NCBI GenBank assembly: GCA_945861815.1
Contig: CAMAVV010000073.1
Location: 1 to 7,731 of the forward strand
Length of the DNA stretch: 7,731 nt
Origin: Thermoflexus hugenholtzii JAD2
GTDB taxonomy: Bacteria > Chloroflexota > Dehalococcoidia > SHYB01
Direction of reading: 5' to 3'
Positions 1 through 4,316 of this stretch are shown here, in pieces. Numbering within the stretch: the stretch's first letter is position 1; each line of letters opens with the position of its first letter. The notes under the pieces were generated by a model. That model was not told the origin of the DNA, did no database searches, and saw only the letters and a program-made list of their open reading frames with translations. A program made the position numbers and the translations under genes.

Positions 1-272
1 TGCTTGCTATCAGTACCGACGATCGCGACGGCGCGATAGATTTGATCGAGCGCGCAGGCATTCGCTTCCCGGTACTCTACGACCCACGCGCCAGGGTCAT
101 CAGCGAATGGGGCGTCTACAATCTCCTGCGGGACCGGCTTGCAACGCCTTCGACCTTCATCGTGGATAAGGCCGGTCGCGTGCGCTGGAGTTACGTTGGC
201 AAGGATTCGGCGGATGAGCCTCCAGCGAGCGTCATCATTCGCCAGTTGCGTTCCATCCAGTCTGCGCCTTGA
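1..272 (+). CDS. Peroxiredoxin / AhpC-TSA-like thioredoxin-fold protein, C-terminal part
   Basis: This is the 3' end of a gene that begins upstream of the window; the reading frame is open from base 3 to the TGA at 270-272. The visible ~89 residues begin LAISTDDRDGAIDLIERAG and show the second half of a thioredoxin fold. A beta strand (LAIST) precedes an acidic helix. Then come the FPVLYDP strand-turn, a GVYN motif, the cis-proline loop ATPSTFIVDKAG, and the RWSYVG strand. This order (AIS.DD, FP.L.DP, GVY, TP.TF..D..G..RW.Y.G) is typical of BCP/AhpC-TSA-type peroxiredoxins and redoxin-domain proteins, which reduce peroxides or disulfides. The peroxidatic or CxxC cysteine lies upstream and cannot be checked, so a resA/TlpA-type thiol-disulfide oxidoreductase is also possible. 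The stop codon overlaps the -35 box of the promoter for the next genes. Confidence 0.8.
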   Translation, partial: LAISTDDRDGAIDLIERAGIRFPVLYDPRARVISEWGVYNLLRDRLATPSTFIVDKAGRVRWSYVGKDSADEPPASVIIRQLRSIQSAP

Positions 273-297
273 CGCACCGGCTCCTCCTGCGTATGCT
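269..297 (+). promoter_or_regulatory. Sigma70-type promoter of the SRPBCC gene run
   Basis: TTGACG (269-274, 5 of 6 to consensus) is followed after exactly 17 bp by TATGCT (292-297, 4 of 6). Predicted transcription start is near 304, leaving a leader of about 28 bases before the ATG at 332. The -35 box overlaps the TGA of the preceding gene. This suggests the SRPBCC genes are transcribed independently of the peroxiredoxin, with some read-through possible. Confidence 0.55.
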
Positions 298-331
298 CCC
301 GCAAGGCTTTTTGCCTGTGTGGAGGTAGCCG

Positions 332-782
332 ATGGAGATTCAGCGCACCGTTGCCGTCAAAGCCCCCCCCTGAACTCGTCTGGGACGTCATCACCGACTT
401 GGTGAGTGCGAAGGAGTGGGCGCCCGGCTTTGAAGACTATCCCTACATTGCGAAAGAGTGGCCTGCAAAGGGCGCAACGGCGACGTGGCGCTATCACGCA
501 GGACCCATGAAGACCGATTTCCGCCTGACCATCGCCGAGTCGGATAGAGGGAAGGGATTGCAGATCGCCAACAAGAGCCGCTTCGGCAAAGGCCTTGAGT
601 CCTATCGCTTCAGCCACAGCGATGGCGTGACAACGGTCGGCTACACTACCACGAGCACCCTTAACCTTTTCGGTTCTATGTTCGCGCTCTTCGTCAAAGG
701 CAGGCTGAATAAACAAGTAGACACCACCGTTGCCAATCTTAAAAAACGCTGTGAGATGCTGGCGCAGCGCAAAGCTCCCTAG
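332..782 (+). CDS. SRPBCC family protein, frameshifted in a C8 tract
   Basis: A small hydrophobic-ligand-binding (polyketide cyclase/dehydrase, START-like) protein of unknown substrate. The right start is the ATG at 332, preceded by GGAGGT at 321-326. It reads MEIQRTVAVKAPP and then hits TGA at 371-373. Downstream, the +1 frame continues ELVWDVITDLVSAKEWAPGF to the TAG at 780-782. The join lies in a run of eight C's (363-370); with seven C's the frame is continuous and gives about 149 residues, normal for the family. Family hallmarks are the N-terminal strand, the PPELVWDVITD helix and W28-P30 region, a C-terminal long helix (KQVDTTVANLKKRCEML), and glycine-rich beta strands between. A TTG at 351 would give an open frame without the break but has no ribosome site and removes the first strand. 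The break is either a sequence error, a real pseudogene mutation, or a slippage switch. The stop is 5 bases from the next ATG. Confidence 0.8.
363..370 (+). repeat. C8 homopolymer at the frameshift point
   Basis: Eight consecutive C's lie within codons 11-13 of the first SRPBCC gene. Seven would restore the frame between MEIQRTVAVKAPP and ELVWDVITD. Homopolymers of this length are prone both to sequencing miscounts and to replication slippage. Confidence 0.85.
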
Positions 783-787
783 CAGTC

Positions 788-1276
788 ATGCCGCTTAACC
801 AATACCACTTCGAAGATCATTGGTTCGTGCCCTTTCCTCCTGACGCGGTGTGGGACGTTCTCTCCCGTGCCGAAGACTTCCCTCTCTGGTGGCACGGCGT
901 CTACCTCACCGCAAAGACGCGCAACGGCGAAAAAGAGCCTCGCGTCGGCGCGTTCGTCGACGTAATAGCGCGGGGCTTTCTCCCCTACAAGCTGCGCTTC
1001 ACCATCGAGAGCACCGCGCTGGAGAAGCCGCGCCTCATCCAGTTCAAAGCTACAGGCGACTTTGTGACAGACGCCTCTCGCTGGTTCGTGGAGCCTGCGC
1101 CCGGCGGCTCCTGCGTGACCCTCGACTGGAACCCCCGCGTGGAGAAGGGCGGCGTGAAATATTTCTCGCCGCTCCTCTGGCCCCTCTTCCGCGCGAACCA
1201 CAACTGGACCATGCGCCGCGGCCAGAGGCAGATCGTGGACTATATGACTGCGCGAGCGAAGGGCACAAAAGCATAG
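788..1276 (+). CDS. SRPBCC family protein (polyketide cyclase/dehydrase-like)
   Basis: A 162-residue SRPBCC (Bet v 1/START-like) protein; such proteins form a helix-grip fold with a deep hydrophobic cavity that binds lipids, polyketides or other nonpolar ligands. Visible features are the N-terminal strand with FVPFPPDAVWDVLSRAEDFPLWW at about residues 13-35, the classic helix after the first strand ending in a tryptophan pair. The mid-protein FLPYKLRFTIESTALEKPRLIQF (64-86) and the WFVEP..GGSCVTLDWNPRV strands (99-118) follow. A C-terminal amphipathic helix ends at 157 in a basic tail. No catalytic residues can be assigned. The ATG at 788 lies 5 bases after the previous stop and has no clear ribosome site of its own, so it is probably translationally coupled. 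The TAG stop at 1274-1276 overlaps the AGGAGG of the next gene. The ligand is unknown. Confidence 0.85.
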   Translation: MPLNQYHFEDHWFVPFPPDAVWDVLSRAEDFPLWWHGVYLTAKTRNGEKEPRVGAFVDVIARGFLPYKLRFTIESTALEKPRLIQFKATGDFVTDASRWFVEPAPGGSCVTLDWNPRVEKGGVKYFSPLLWPLFRANHNWTMRRGQRQIVDYMTARAKGTKA

Positions 1277-1285
1277 GAGGCACGT

Positions 1286-1723
1286 ATGGCTGGAGAGAAG
1301 AAGTCTGCACAGACACATGATGCGATCGAAGTCTCCGCCGTTTTTCCGGTAACGGCGAAGGTTATCTGCGACGGCTGGCTCGACAGCAAAACCCACAGCG
1401 ACTTCACCGGCGGCGAAGCAGTCATCAACCCGAAAGTCGGCGGCAAGCATTCGGCCTGGGATGGGTATATCTCTGGCGTCACCCTTGCCGTTGAGCCTGG
1501 AAAGCGCATCATCCAGTCTTGGCGCACCACGGAGTTTTCAGCGAAGGACAAAGATTCGAAGATTGGGGTGCTCTTCGCAAAAGCCCCTGGCGGCACGAAG
1601 GTCACGCTCAAGCACACCGATATTCCCAGGGGGCAAGGCGCGACCTACAAGCAGGGCTGGGAAGATTATTACTTCAAGCCGATGCGCGCATACTTCTCCG
1701 GGAAAACGAAGAAGAAGAAATAA
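1286..1723 (+). CDS. AHSA1-type SRPBCC protein (Hsp90-ATPase-activator homolog domain)
   Basis: A 145-residue protein matching the bacterial AHSA1 (Activator of Hsp90 ATPase C-terminal-like) branch of the SRPBCC superfamily. The pattern begins with the first strand IEVSAVFPVTAKVICDGWLDS (residues 14-34), then FTGGEAVINPKVGGKHSAWDGYISG (40-64). The strand VEPGKRIIQSWRT (69-81) matches the family's leP.krlv.tWr motif. Next comes GGTKVTLKHTDIP (102-114), and the C-terminal QGWEDYYFKPMRAYF (123-137) fits the GW..y...l helix. Such bacterial proteins are ligand binders of mostly unknown function rather than chaperone activators. AGGAGG at 1275-1280, 5 bases from the ATG, overlaps the previous stop, so the three SRPBCC genes form one operon. 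The last residues are SGKTKKKK, a lysine-only end that echoes the lysine mini-frames just downstream. No terminator immediately follows; transcription may run to the one at 2031. Confidence 0.88.
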   Translation: MAGEKKSAQTHDAIEVSAVFPVTAKVICDGWLDSKTHSDFTGGEAVINPKVGGKHSAWDGYISGVTLAVEPGKRIIQSWRTTEFSAKDKDSKIGVLFAKAPGGTKVTLKHTDIPRGQGATYKQGWEDYYFKPMRAYFSGKTKKKK

Positions 1724-1913
1724 CATCGTGCGCGCACTCATGAAATACTACAGACGAATCGCAGCGCGCTGCTCCTCTGGAAAATGCGAGGCGTGCTGGT
1801 GTTCCGCGCAGAAATCGAAGCATACCCTCGTGAAATCCATGCCTTTGTTGCTTGTGATGGCGAACAGGAGCGTGACAAGCGCTCACTCATATGCTGAGCT
1901 ATCGCCACACCGT
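1724..1913 (+). other. Gap between the SRPBCC genes and the first mini-unit; faint open frame
   Basis: No gene can be firmly called here. In the same frame as the AHSA1-type gene, after its TAA, the sequence stays open for 57 codons to the TGA at 1895-1897. It contains an ATG at 1784 that would start a 37-residue peptide (MRGVLVFRAEIEAYPREIHA onward). That peptide reads like plausible soluble protein but has no ribosome site, and I recognise no family. A second frame from the ATG at 1740 gives a cysteine-containing 67-residue peptide, also without support. The stretch could be a decayed gene remnant. Confidence 0.3.
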
Positions 1914-1941
1914 TTGAATATGAAGATGTTCGTGATAACAT
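1914..1941 (+). promoter_or_regulatory. Putative promoter of lysine mini-unit 1
   Basis: TTGAAT (1914-1919) is followed after 16 bp by TAACAT (1936-1941), 4 of 6 matches in each box. It lies about 21 bases upstream of a long Shine-Dalgarno sequence, the same geometry as at the two later mini-units. A short dyad, ATGTT (1926-1930) and AACAT (1937-1941), overlaps the -10 box. Confidence 0.4.
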
Positions 1942-1975
1942 GAATCAATCCTCAGGTCGAAAGGTGGTGATACTG

Positions 1976-1999
1976 GTGAAGAAGAAGAAGAAGAAGTAG
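1976..1999 (+). CDS. Lysine micro-ORF 1 (start plus six lysines)
   Basis: A GTG at 1976 is followed by six AAG codons and a TAG, giving a predicted 7-residue peptide MKKKKKK. The ribosome site GGTGGTGAT (1963-1971) ends 4 bases before this GTG, which is why it is preferred over in-frame GTGs at 1964 and 1967 inside the ribosome site. After the TAG the same frame reads AAG TAG AAG TAA, so the repeat of lysine codons is interrupted by two TAGs before a final TAA at 2009-2011. An intrinsic terminator follows. I know of no described family for this peptide. It may be a translated micropeptide or only a recruitment site for ribosomes; the case rests on the identical architecture of three neighbouring units. 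Confidence 0.45.
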   Translation: MKKKKKK

Positions 2000-2030
2000 A
2001 AGTAGAAGTAACCATCTGCGATTTGGAAGA

Positions 2031-2065
2031 AAAGCGCTCCGGCTCACCGGAGCGCTTTTTATTTT
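2031..2065 (+). terminator. Intrinsic terminator of mini-unit 1
   Basis: AAAGCGCTCCGG (2031-2042), a CTCA loop, and CCGGAGCGCTTT (2047-2058) form a perfect 12-bp stem. A T-rich tail (2056-2065) follows. It closes mini-unit 1 and probably also transcripts from the SRPBCC genes. Confidence 0.9.
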
Positions 2066-2262
2066 ACCGAGCGCGATCGTGTTGCGGCGATCCCTCGCCG
2101 AGAGACCCCTCAGTCTTTTCCCCCTGGGGGCGCATGTTGCGGTCCAGGCCTTATCCGCTCGAAAACGATGCCTGCCGCGCCGAAATCACAACCGACTATG
2201 GCGACGCTTGTCGGTGCCTGGTTCAGGTTTCATGAAGTTGCATTCAGCACTATGCAGATTGG
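2066..2262. other. Gap between mini-units 1 and 2, no gene seen
   Basis: No convincing coding frame or RNA gene is seen. It holds a perfect 6-bp GC-rich hairpin, CGGCGA (2085-2090), loop TCCC, TCGCCG (2095-2100). It also holds an 11-bp palindrome of five C's, T, five G's at 2120-2130. Open frames through the stretch give arginine-rich, low-credibility translations. Confidence 0.4.
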
Positions 2263-2293
2263 TTGACCTGCATCCCAGGGGTCATAGGATGCA
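2263..2293 (+). promoter_or_regulatory. Promoter and overlapping dyad of mini-unit 2
   Basis: TTGACC (2263-2268, 5 of 6) is followed after 16 bp by TAGGAT (2285-2290, 4 of 6). A perfect 7-bp inverted repeat, TGCATCC (2269-2275) and GGATGCA (2287-2293) with an 11-bp spacer, starts right after the -35 box and covers the -10 box. That position would suit a regulator binding in the promoter spacer. The Shine-Dalgarno sequence begins 28 bases after the -10 box. Confidence 0.5.
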
Positions 2294-2332
2294 TTGCGCC
2301 AGGCCAACGGAGATGAGAGGGAGGTGATTCCA

Positions 2333-2356
2333 ATGAAGAAGAAGGGCAAGAAGTAA
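2333..2356 (+). CDS. Lysine micro-ORF 2 (MKKKGKK)
   Basis: ATG AAG AAG AAG GGC AAG AAG TAA encodes MKKKGKK. The ribosome site GGGAGGTGAT (2319-2328) is a near-perfect complement of the 16S rRNA 3' end and ends 4 bases before the ATG. The predicted transcript from the promoter at 2263-2290 to the terminator at 2375-2412 is only about 115 nucleotides and holds no other frame. The peptide is unlike anything I can name. It is far too short to fold and would be purely polycationic. Confidence 0.5.
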   Translation: MKKKGKK

Positions 2357-2374
2357 ACATCTCCCGCTGTGGAG

Positions 2375-2412
2375 AGAAGTGCCCCGGCTTACCGGGGCAC
2401 TTCTTCTTTTTT
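2375..2412 (+). terminator. Intrinsic terminator of mini-unit 2
   Basis: AGAAGTGCCCCGG (2375-2387), loop CTTA, and CCGGGGCACTTCT (2392-2404) form a perfect 13-bp stem, followed by a T-run to 2412. The stem apex and loop (CCGG-CTTA-CCGG) resemble those of the first terminator (CCGG-CTCA-CCGG). Confidence 0.9.
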
Positions 2413-2639
2413 AATTACAGCGCTATCGCCTCCGCGCACCGCGATCGCATCGCGATGATGCGTTGCATCATGCGTTCGATGCACGTCTGCGAGCGAATCG
2501 TGCTCGCGATTGCCATCGCCAGCACGCCAATCGCGCGAAATCGCATCGTAGTGTGGCGAAAACACACGCTGCTGTATCGCTTACGCTCCATCATGCGCGA
2601 ACGATTCATGAAAATATATTACGTATCTGCACAGCACGT
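2413..2639. other. Gap between mini-units 2 and 3, dyad-rich and ATCGC-rich
   Basis: No gene is recognised. Between 2420 and 2585 the word ATCGC recurs about seven times, with mirror forms TCGCGA and GCGAT. Two clean hairpins are visible: ATGATGC (2455-2461) with GCATCAT (2465-2471), and GCGAGC (2489-2494) with GCTCGC (2502-2507). Overlapping frames on both strands give methionine- and arginine-rich translations that I do not believe. It could be a decayed repeat, a structured RNA or a protein-binding region. Confidence 0.35.
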
Positions 2640-2668
2640 TTGGACATTGCCTCGCGGCGTGCTACTAT
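2640..2668 (+). promoter_or_regulatory. Putative promoter of mini-unit 3
   Basis: TTGGAC (2640-2645) is followed after 17 bp by TACTAT (2663-2668). The -35 match is weak (3 of 6), the -10 match 4 of 6. It sits 20 bases upstream of the Shine-Dalgarno sequence, the same layout as the other two mini-units. Confidence 0.4.
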
Positions 2669-2705
2669 CGAAAATAGCTTAGTGGAGAGGGAGGTGATAT
2701 CTACC

Positions 2706-2747
2706 ATGGCTGCTAAGAAGAAGGCTGCTAAGAAGAAGAAGAAGTAA
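2706..2747 (+). CDS. Lysine/alanine micro-ORF 3 (MAAKKKAAKKKKK)
   Basis: A 13-codon frame encodes MAAKKKAAKKKKK, ending in TAA. GGGAGGTGAT at 2689-2698 is a strong ribosome site, 7 bases before the ATG. All lysines use AAG and all alanines GCT. The AAKKK repeat resembles the lysine/alanine-rich tails of histone H1-like bacterial proteins, which bind nucleic acid through charge; that is only a compositional similarity. It is the longest of the three lysine micro-frames and the most likely to yield a real peptide. Its transcript would be about 130 nucleotides, ending at the terminator that it shares with the converging PAC2 gene. Confidence 0.55.
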   Translation: MAAKKKAAKKKKK

Positions 2748-2765
2748 CTGCTCCAACTGATGGAG

Positions 2766-2803
2766 AAAAAACAGCCCGCTGGAAACGGCGGGCTGTTTTT
2801 TTG
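2766..2803. terminator. Bidirectional intrinsic terminator
   Basis: ACAGCCCGC (2771-2779) pairs with GCGGGCTGT (2788-2796) around an 8-base loop. A run of A's lies on the left and a run of T's on the right, so each strand reads stem plus T-tract. It ends mini-unit 3 from the left and the PAC2 gene, whose stop lies 20 bases away, from the right. Confidence 0.9.
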
Positions 2804-2823
2804 TCTTTTCCCCAGGAAGCGTC

Positions 2824-3723
2824 CTATGTCTTCGGTTCGCTCCCGCCTCCGTCCAGTTTCTCGCCCATCTCCCGCAAAAAACCTTCCAGTTCGGCGGAGA
2901 GCTTTGTCTGCGGCGGTCCCGGCTGCGCCTGGGCGCGCGCATCGTAGGTCTGCTCGAGCTGCTTGATCATCGGCTTCAGCCGGGGGTTGCTCGCCACTGC
3001 CAGGGAGAGTTCGCGGTACTGCTCCTCGCCGCGCTTGTAGTCGATGATGCTCTTCGGCAGGGCGTATATCGCCGCAATGATTTCCAGAACGCGCGCCGCA
3101 CCGCTGAAGTCCTCGTCCAGTTGCGCGTATTGCGGCAGGTGCGCGATGAGGCTGGAGTTTTCGATTCCCAGCGCGCTCGCCTTTTGCCCTACGAGATAGT
3201 TGATCGTCGTCGGCCCTTCGTAGGTGCTCTGCTCGACTTTGCTTGCGCCAAGGATGTGCTGGATGCTCACGCCCGAGATGCTGCCGGTGACGAGCAGCGG
3301 GCGCGTATGCGGCACCGCGTCGTACATCGCGCCGGCGAGGAAATAGCGCTTGATCCCCAGTGCCTTGAATAGCTCCACCACGGAATCCGTGTAGTCCTCG
3401 CCGAACATGTGTGGCTCCAGCAGATGGAGAAAGACGAAGTCCGGTCCGCTTGCTCGCCGCGCATAACGAACAAAGCTGTTGGGCACCGTCACCTCGCGTT
3501 TGCCGTCGCGGCTCGTGAGCGTTGGCCGGTAGCGCGTGAAGTCGAAGAACATCCCAGGCTTTGCCAGCTTGCCGAGTTCCTGCGCCTGCAGGTGGCTTTC
3601 CAACCGGCTCAGCGCAAGGGTGCCTACGCTGCCGACGTCTATCCACGGACGCAGCATCGCGAGGGCGTGCGGTTCCCGCAGTTCCGGCAGCGGCTCGATC
3701 AATTCAAAAGCGCCGATCTTCAT
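2824..3723 (-). CDS. PAC2 family protein
   Basis: A 299-residue protein of the PAC2 family (named for proteasome assembly chaperone 2; bacterial and archaeal members are of uncertain role). It shows the usual order: an opening strand with PHALAMLRPWIDVGSVGTLAL (residues 18-38), where the G-[ND]-x-G-like DVGSVGTLA turn is the family signature. MFFDFTRYRPTL (58-69) corresponds to the FyDf..rP motif, and DFVFLHLLEPH (95-105) to the lvlllg.eP strand. ALGIKRYFLAGAMYDAVPHTRP (121-142) and TGSISG (146-151) complete the domain. The C-terminal third is helical, ending in an acidic/basic tail. I chose the ATG at 3723 because AAGGA lies 4 bases upstream and a promoter lies at 3751-3779. Longer in-frame starts at 3801 and 3864 lack ribosome sites and would run through that promoter. 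In actinobacteria such genes occur near proteasome genes; nothing of that kind is seen here. Confidence 0.85.
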   Translation of the reverse strand: MKIGAFELIEPLPELREPHALAMLRPWIDVGSVGTLALSRLESHLQAQELGKLAKPGMFFDFTRYRPTLTSRDGKREVTVPNSFVRYARRASGPDFVFLHLLEPHMFGEDYTDSVVELFKALGIKRYFLAGAMYDAVPHTRPLLVTGSISGVSIQHILGASKVEQSTYEGPTTINYLVGQKASALGIENSSLIAHLPQYAQLDEDFSGAARVLEIIAAIYALPKSIIDYKRGEEQYRELSLAVASNPRLKPMIKQLEQTYDARAQAQPGPPQTKLSAELEGFLREMGEKLDGGGSEPKT

Positions 3724-3750
3724 AGGGTCCTTCTTTATATAGTAATGAAC

Positions 3751-3779
3751 GTTGTAGGCCTCTCCGCGCGTAATTGCAA
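3751..3779 (-). promoter_or_regulatory. Promoter of the PAC2 gene
   Basis: On the minus strand TTGCAA (3779-3774) is followed after 17 bp by TACAAC (3756-3751), 4 of 6 matches in each box. The start of transcription would fall near 3744, about 21 bases before the ATG at 3723. This supports the shorter start chosen for the gene. Confidence 0.45.
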
Positions 3780-3852
3780 TGGGCTCTGCCGGACTTGTCA
3801 TAATGCAGATGGCGCCGCTGTGCAAAGTCCCTATATATAATGTAGGCCTCTC
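3753..3852. repeat. Imperfect direct duplication in the divergent intergenic region
   Basis: TGTAGGCCTCTC occurs identically at 3753-3764 and 3841-3852, 88 bp apart. Each copy is preceded on the plus strand by a TATATA-containing stretch and a GTCC. It looks like a duplicated promoter or operator segment: one copy contains the -10 box of the PAC2 promoter, the other abuts a perfect TATAAT facing the opposite way. Confidence 0.7.
3836..3841 (+). promoter_or_regulatory. TATAAT -10 box upstream of the pterin dehydratase gene
   Basis: A perfect TATAAT lies 29 bases upstream of the first ATG (3871) of the next gene. The matching -35 position (around 3813) is not conserved, so this is a -10-only candidate. 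Expected transcription start is near 3848, giving a short leader without a Shine-Dalgarno sequence. Confidence 0.4.
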
Positions 3853-3870
3853 TTCCTTCAGCAACCCACT

Positions 3871-4176
3871 ATGCGTATGCCCCCGCTTCTCCCCCTCTCA
3901 TCGGTGCGTGCCTCCCTTATAAGGATGGAAGGCTGGCGGCTGCTTCCAGGCAGGACCCCAAAGCTGAAAAAGCGGTACGCGTGCGGCTCATTCGCCGGTG
4001 CGATGAGATTCGTGAATTCTGTTGCAGGTCTGGCTGAACAGAGAGACCACCATCCGAACATCGATATCCGCTACGACACAGTCGATGTGACCCTCTGGAC
4101 CCATGCCAAGGGAGGCGTCACCGAGCTTGATCTATCCCTGGCCGGAGCCATCGATACCCTCGCGCATTCCACGTGA
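3871..4176 (+). CDS. 4a-hydroxytetrahydrobiopterin dehydratase (pterin-4-alpha-carbinolamine dehydratase)
   Basis: Dehydrates 4a-hydroxytetrahydropterin to quinonoid dihydropterin (EC 4.2.1.96), recycling the cofactor of aromatic amino acid hydroxylases; many bacteria carry it without a hydroxylase, and some members may serve in molybdopterin metabolism. The protein is 101 residues. It shows GWRL (21-24), the strand KLKKRYACGSFAGAMRFVNS (31-50), and the active-site motif E56-x3-H60-H61-P62 followed by Y68, H78 and D87. This satisfies the family pattern E-x3-H-H-P-x5-Y-x9-H-x8-D, including THAKGGVT before D87, so the catalytic histidines are intact. The start is uncertain: ATG at 3871 has no ribosome site, and later in-frame starts (3877, 3904, 3925) are no better. 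The N-terminal helix before GW is about two residues shorter than usual and less acidic. It is divergent from the PAC2 gene. phhB is the usual symbol in organisms with a hydroxylase, which is not seen here. Confidence 0.88.
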   Translation: MRMPPLLPLSSVRASLIRMEGWRLLPGRTPKLKKRYACGSFAGAMRFVNSVAGLAEQRDHHPNIDIRYDTVDVTLWTHAKGGVTELDLSLAGAIDTLAHST

Positions 4177-4222
4177 CGTCTCATCCTCGCCTGAATATCG
4201 GGTGGGCGTTGCCCTCTCTCTG

Positions 4223-4251
4223 TTGACATGGAGAAGGGAGACTGCTATTAT
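4223..4251 (+). promoter_or_regulatory. Strong sigma70 promoter of the str operon
   Basis: A perfect TTGACA (4223-4228) is separated by exactly 17 bp from TATTAT (4246-4251, 5 of 6). It is the best promoter in the window, as expected for a ribosomal protein operon. Transcription would start near 4258, giving a leader of about 60 bases to the GTG at 4317. Confidence 0.85.
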
Positions 4252-4263
4252 TACTCTTCGCGC

Positions 4264-4293
4264 GGACAATTTGTCCTCCTATTTTCTTGTCCT
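4264..4293 (+). promoter_or_regulatory. Dyad and repeated half-site in the rpsL leader
   Basis: GGACAA (4264-4269), T, TTGTCC (4271-4276) is a perfect 6-bp inverted repeat just after the expected transcription start. TTGTCC recurs at 4288-4293, 17 bp after the first. This could be an operator for a DNA-binding protein or a small leader hairpin; no regulator is recognised. Confidence 0.3.
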
Positions 4294-4316
4294 GTGTTCG
4301 AAACTGAAAGATACCT

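Noticed and set aside
351..782. TTG at 351 as the true start of the first SRPBCC gene
   Set aside because: It has no ribosome site and drops the first strand, whereas GGAGGT plus ATG at 332 encodes the expected N-terminus in the neighbouring frame, so a frameshift explains it better.
2441..2448. GCGATCGC as a cyanobacterial HIP1 element
   Set aside because: Only a single copy was noticed in the window, whereas HIP1 is highly iterated in genomes that have it, and the genes do not suggest cyanobacteria.
2455..2682. Methionine-rich 75-codon frame upstream of mini-unit 3
   Set aside because: No ribosome site, arises from ATCGC/ATG-rich repeats, and overlaps the promoter of mini-unit 3.
1914..2803. 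Lysine-responsive attenuator leaders
   Set aside because: Runs of lysine codons before a terminator fit leader-peptide attenuation, but there is no downstream same-strand gene in any unit and no obvious antiterminator pairing.
2606..3646. A 346-codon open frame antisense-shifted within the PAC2 gene
   Set aside because: It overlaps the PAC2 coding sequence in another frame, is arginine/alanine-rich without motifs, and runs through a terminator and mini-unit 3.
3724..3864. Longer N-terminus for the PAC2 protein from ATG at 3864 or 3801
   Set aside because: No ribosome site at either start, the extra residues are not family-like, and the best promoter lies inside this stretch.
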